A stretch of 64,000 nucleotides of DNA from Protonemura montana (taxonomy: Eukaryota > Arthropoda > Insecta > Plecoptera > Nemouridae): NCBI GenBank assembly GCA_947568835.1, contig OX387604.1:6479860-6543859 (forward strand), given 5' to 3'. Both the position numbers and the translations under genes were made by a program. How positions within the stretch are numbered: position 1 is the first letter of the stretch; each line of letters opens with the position of its first letter. Positions 63,011 through 64,000 of the stretch are shown here, in pieces. Under the pieces are notes generated by a model that did not search any database, had not been told where the DNA came from, and saw nothing but the letters and a program-made list of their open reading frames with translations.

Positions 63011-64000
63011 TAGCTGAGTTTAGGTTTGAAAAGTGGGTGTGGAGTTTCGGGGTGTGTGAGGGAAGAGTCGATCGTCTAATCGCGAGCAACTAAATCGCAT
63101 CGAGTTTCAGTTTCGTAGACCTTCTTGACTTAGCAATACCAGTGTGGAAAATTCTCCGTCACAATTCACATCGAGATCTACTTGTAAATAAGTGAAAAAT
63201 GTAAGTATTAATAGATTTGAGTGAGTAAACGAAATTGGTACTAACGTCATAATACAAATTTTAAGTCATCGAAAAGTCTAGCTGGTGATGTGTGATACAC
63301 CGTTTTCTACTTTAGTGTGAGCGTGAGTGTTTGCAACTTAAACCAATGATACAAACGATCAAGCGAATGGATGTCATGAATATTGAAAAGCTCAGTGATA
63401 TGTTCATTAAAACTTTGTTTTCCGACAATAAACCGCCCCATATCTCGTAAATAATTGCACCACATGCAATGCAAAAATCAATAAGTTGAAACGGTGTGTA
63501 GGCTAAAGGAATCAGCTTTGCGTTATTCTATCGATTGGCGCGAGGCAAGCCTGAGAGGAGAGCATAGAGCCCAGTCGGTACTCGGTATACGTATAGCAAC
63601 GCAAGTCATCTAGTCTCATTACTTGCTAGTCGCTAGTTGGAACCAGAGGCGAGCTGTCGTGGGGAGACATACTGGGATTTGCAAACAGTGTCGCGTTCTT
63701 CAAGCACAGATAAATGAACAGTGCGTGGGTAGTCTAGCTACAGTACTGACCACTATTGAATTGGAAATCCATCACTCGCCTTAAACCATTTCACTCACCA
63801 CCACTGGTCATGTAAGTAGTCTGGATATCCGAGTGGGGTGTGATGTGGCTTTGAAGCGCTTCACCGTCACACGTAAATCTTTAATGCAATCTAGGTCAAT
63901 TTCCGACCACTCCATAGCGTTTCGTAGATATCAGTTTTGACTAACAGAACAGTTTTGGCACCGATTCATTTAAATAAGGAGTGAACATAATGACACTCAA
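63011..64000. other. Window edge: possible divergent plus-strand first exons
   Basis: Two plus-strand donor-like sites with the full gtaagt consensus occur at 63201 (gaaaaat|gtaagt) and 63812 (ggtcat|gtaagt). Both end a GC-moderate stretch free of repeats and would suit alternative non-coding first exons of a gene running off the window. No coding exon can be shown. Confidence 0.25.

Overview
The window is animal nuclear DNA: AT-rich, intron-dense, with GT-AG introns of about 60 bp to several kb. The gene set (trehalose-type sugar transporter, ClC-a/ClC-2 channels, neuronal-type synaptobrevin) points to an arthropod. I cannot name the order or species from the sequence alone. A SINE family with a 5S-rRNA-like head is scattered through introns and spacers.

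All large genes lie on the minus strand, so they are transcribed from high to low coordinates: (1) synaptobrevin/VAMP, coding 58277-55974, with probable 5' non-coding exons near 62.5-63.0 kb; (2) three head-to-tail ClC-2/ClC-a-type chloride channels, called here CLC-C (54429-46441), CLC-B (45495-31183) and CLC-A (29481-17283); (3) a Tret1-like facilitated sugar transporter (core 5698-2286, plus a long-isoform N-terminal exon at 11864-11617). I followed every coding exon of the three channels by reading frame, splice sites and mutual alignment. Intron phases agree throughout. The predicted proteins are about 946 aa (A), 956, 998 or 1021 aa (B, depending on the first exon) and 969 aa (C).

The most interesting points are: a duplicated, phase-matched SNARE-motif exon pair in synaptobrevin that looks mutually exclusive; the channel triplication itself; three alternative first exons in CLC-B, all joining the same second exon in phase 0; a complete unrecognised 126-aa membrane-protein gene with four coding exons on the plus strand, nested inside a CLC-A intron that is short in both paralogues; and divergence of CLC-C, with GKEGP changed to GKEAP, one intron missing and one extra.

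Spacers and long introns hold SINE copies, one MITE-like element with about 98-bp inverted repeats, minisatellites, long poly-G/C runs, two CRE-containing CpG-rich promoter regions and otherwise featureless AT-rich DNA. I saw no bacterial-type features, CRISPR arrays, rRNA genes or intact tRNA genes. Splice calls come from reading the DNA; no transcript data were available.
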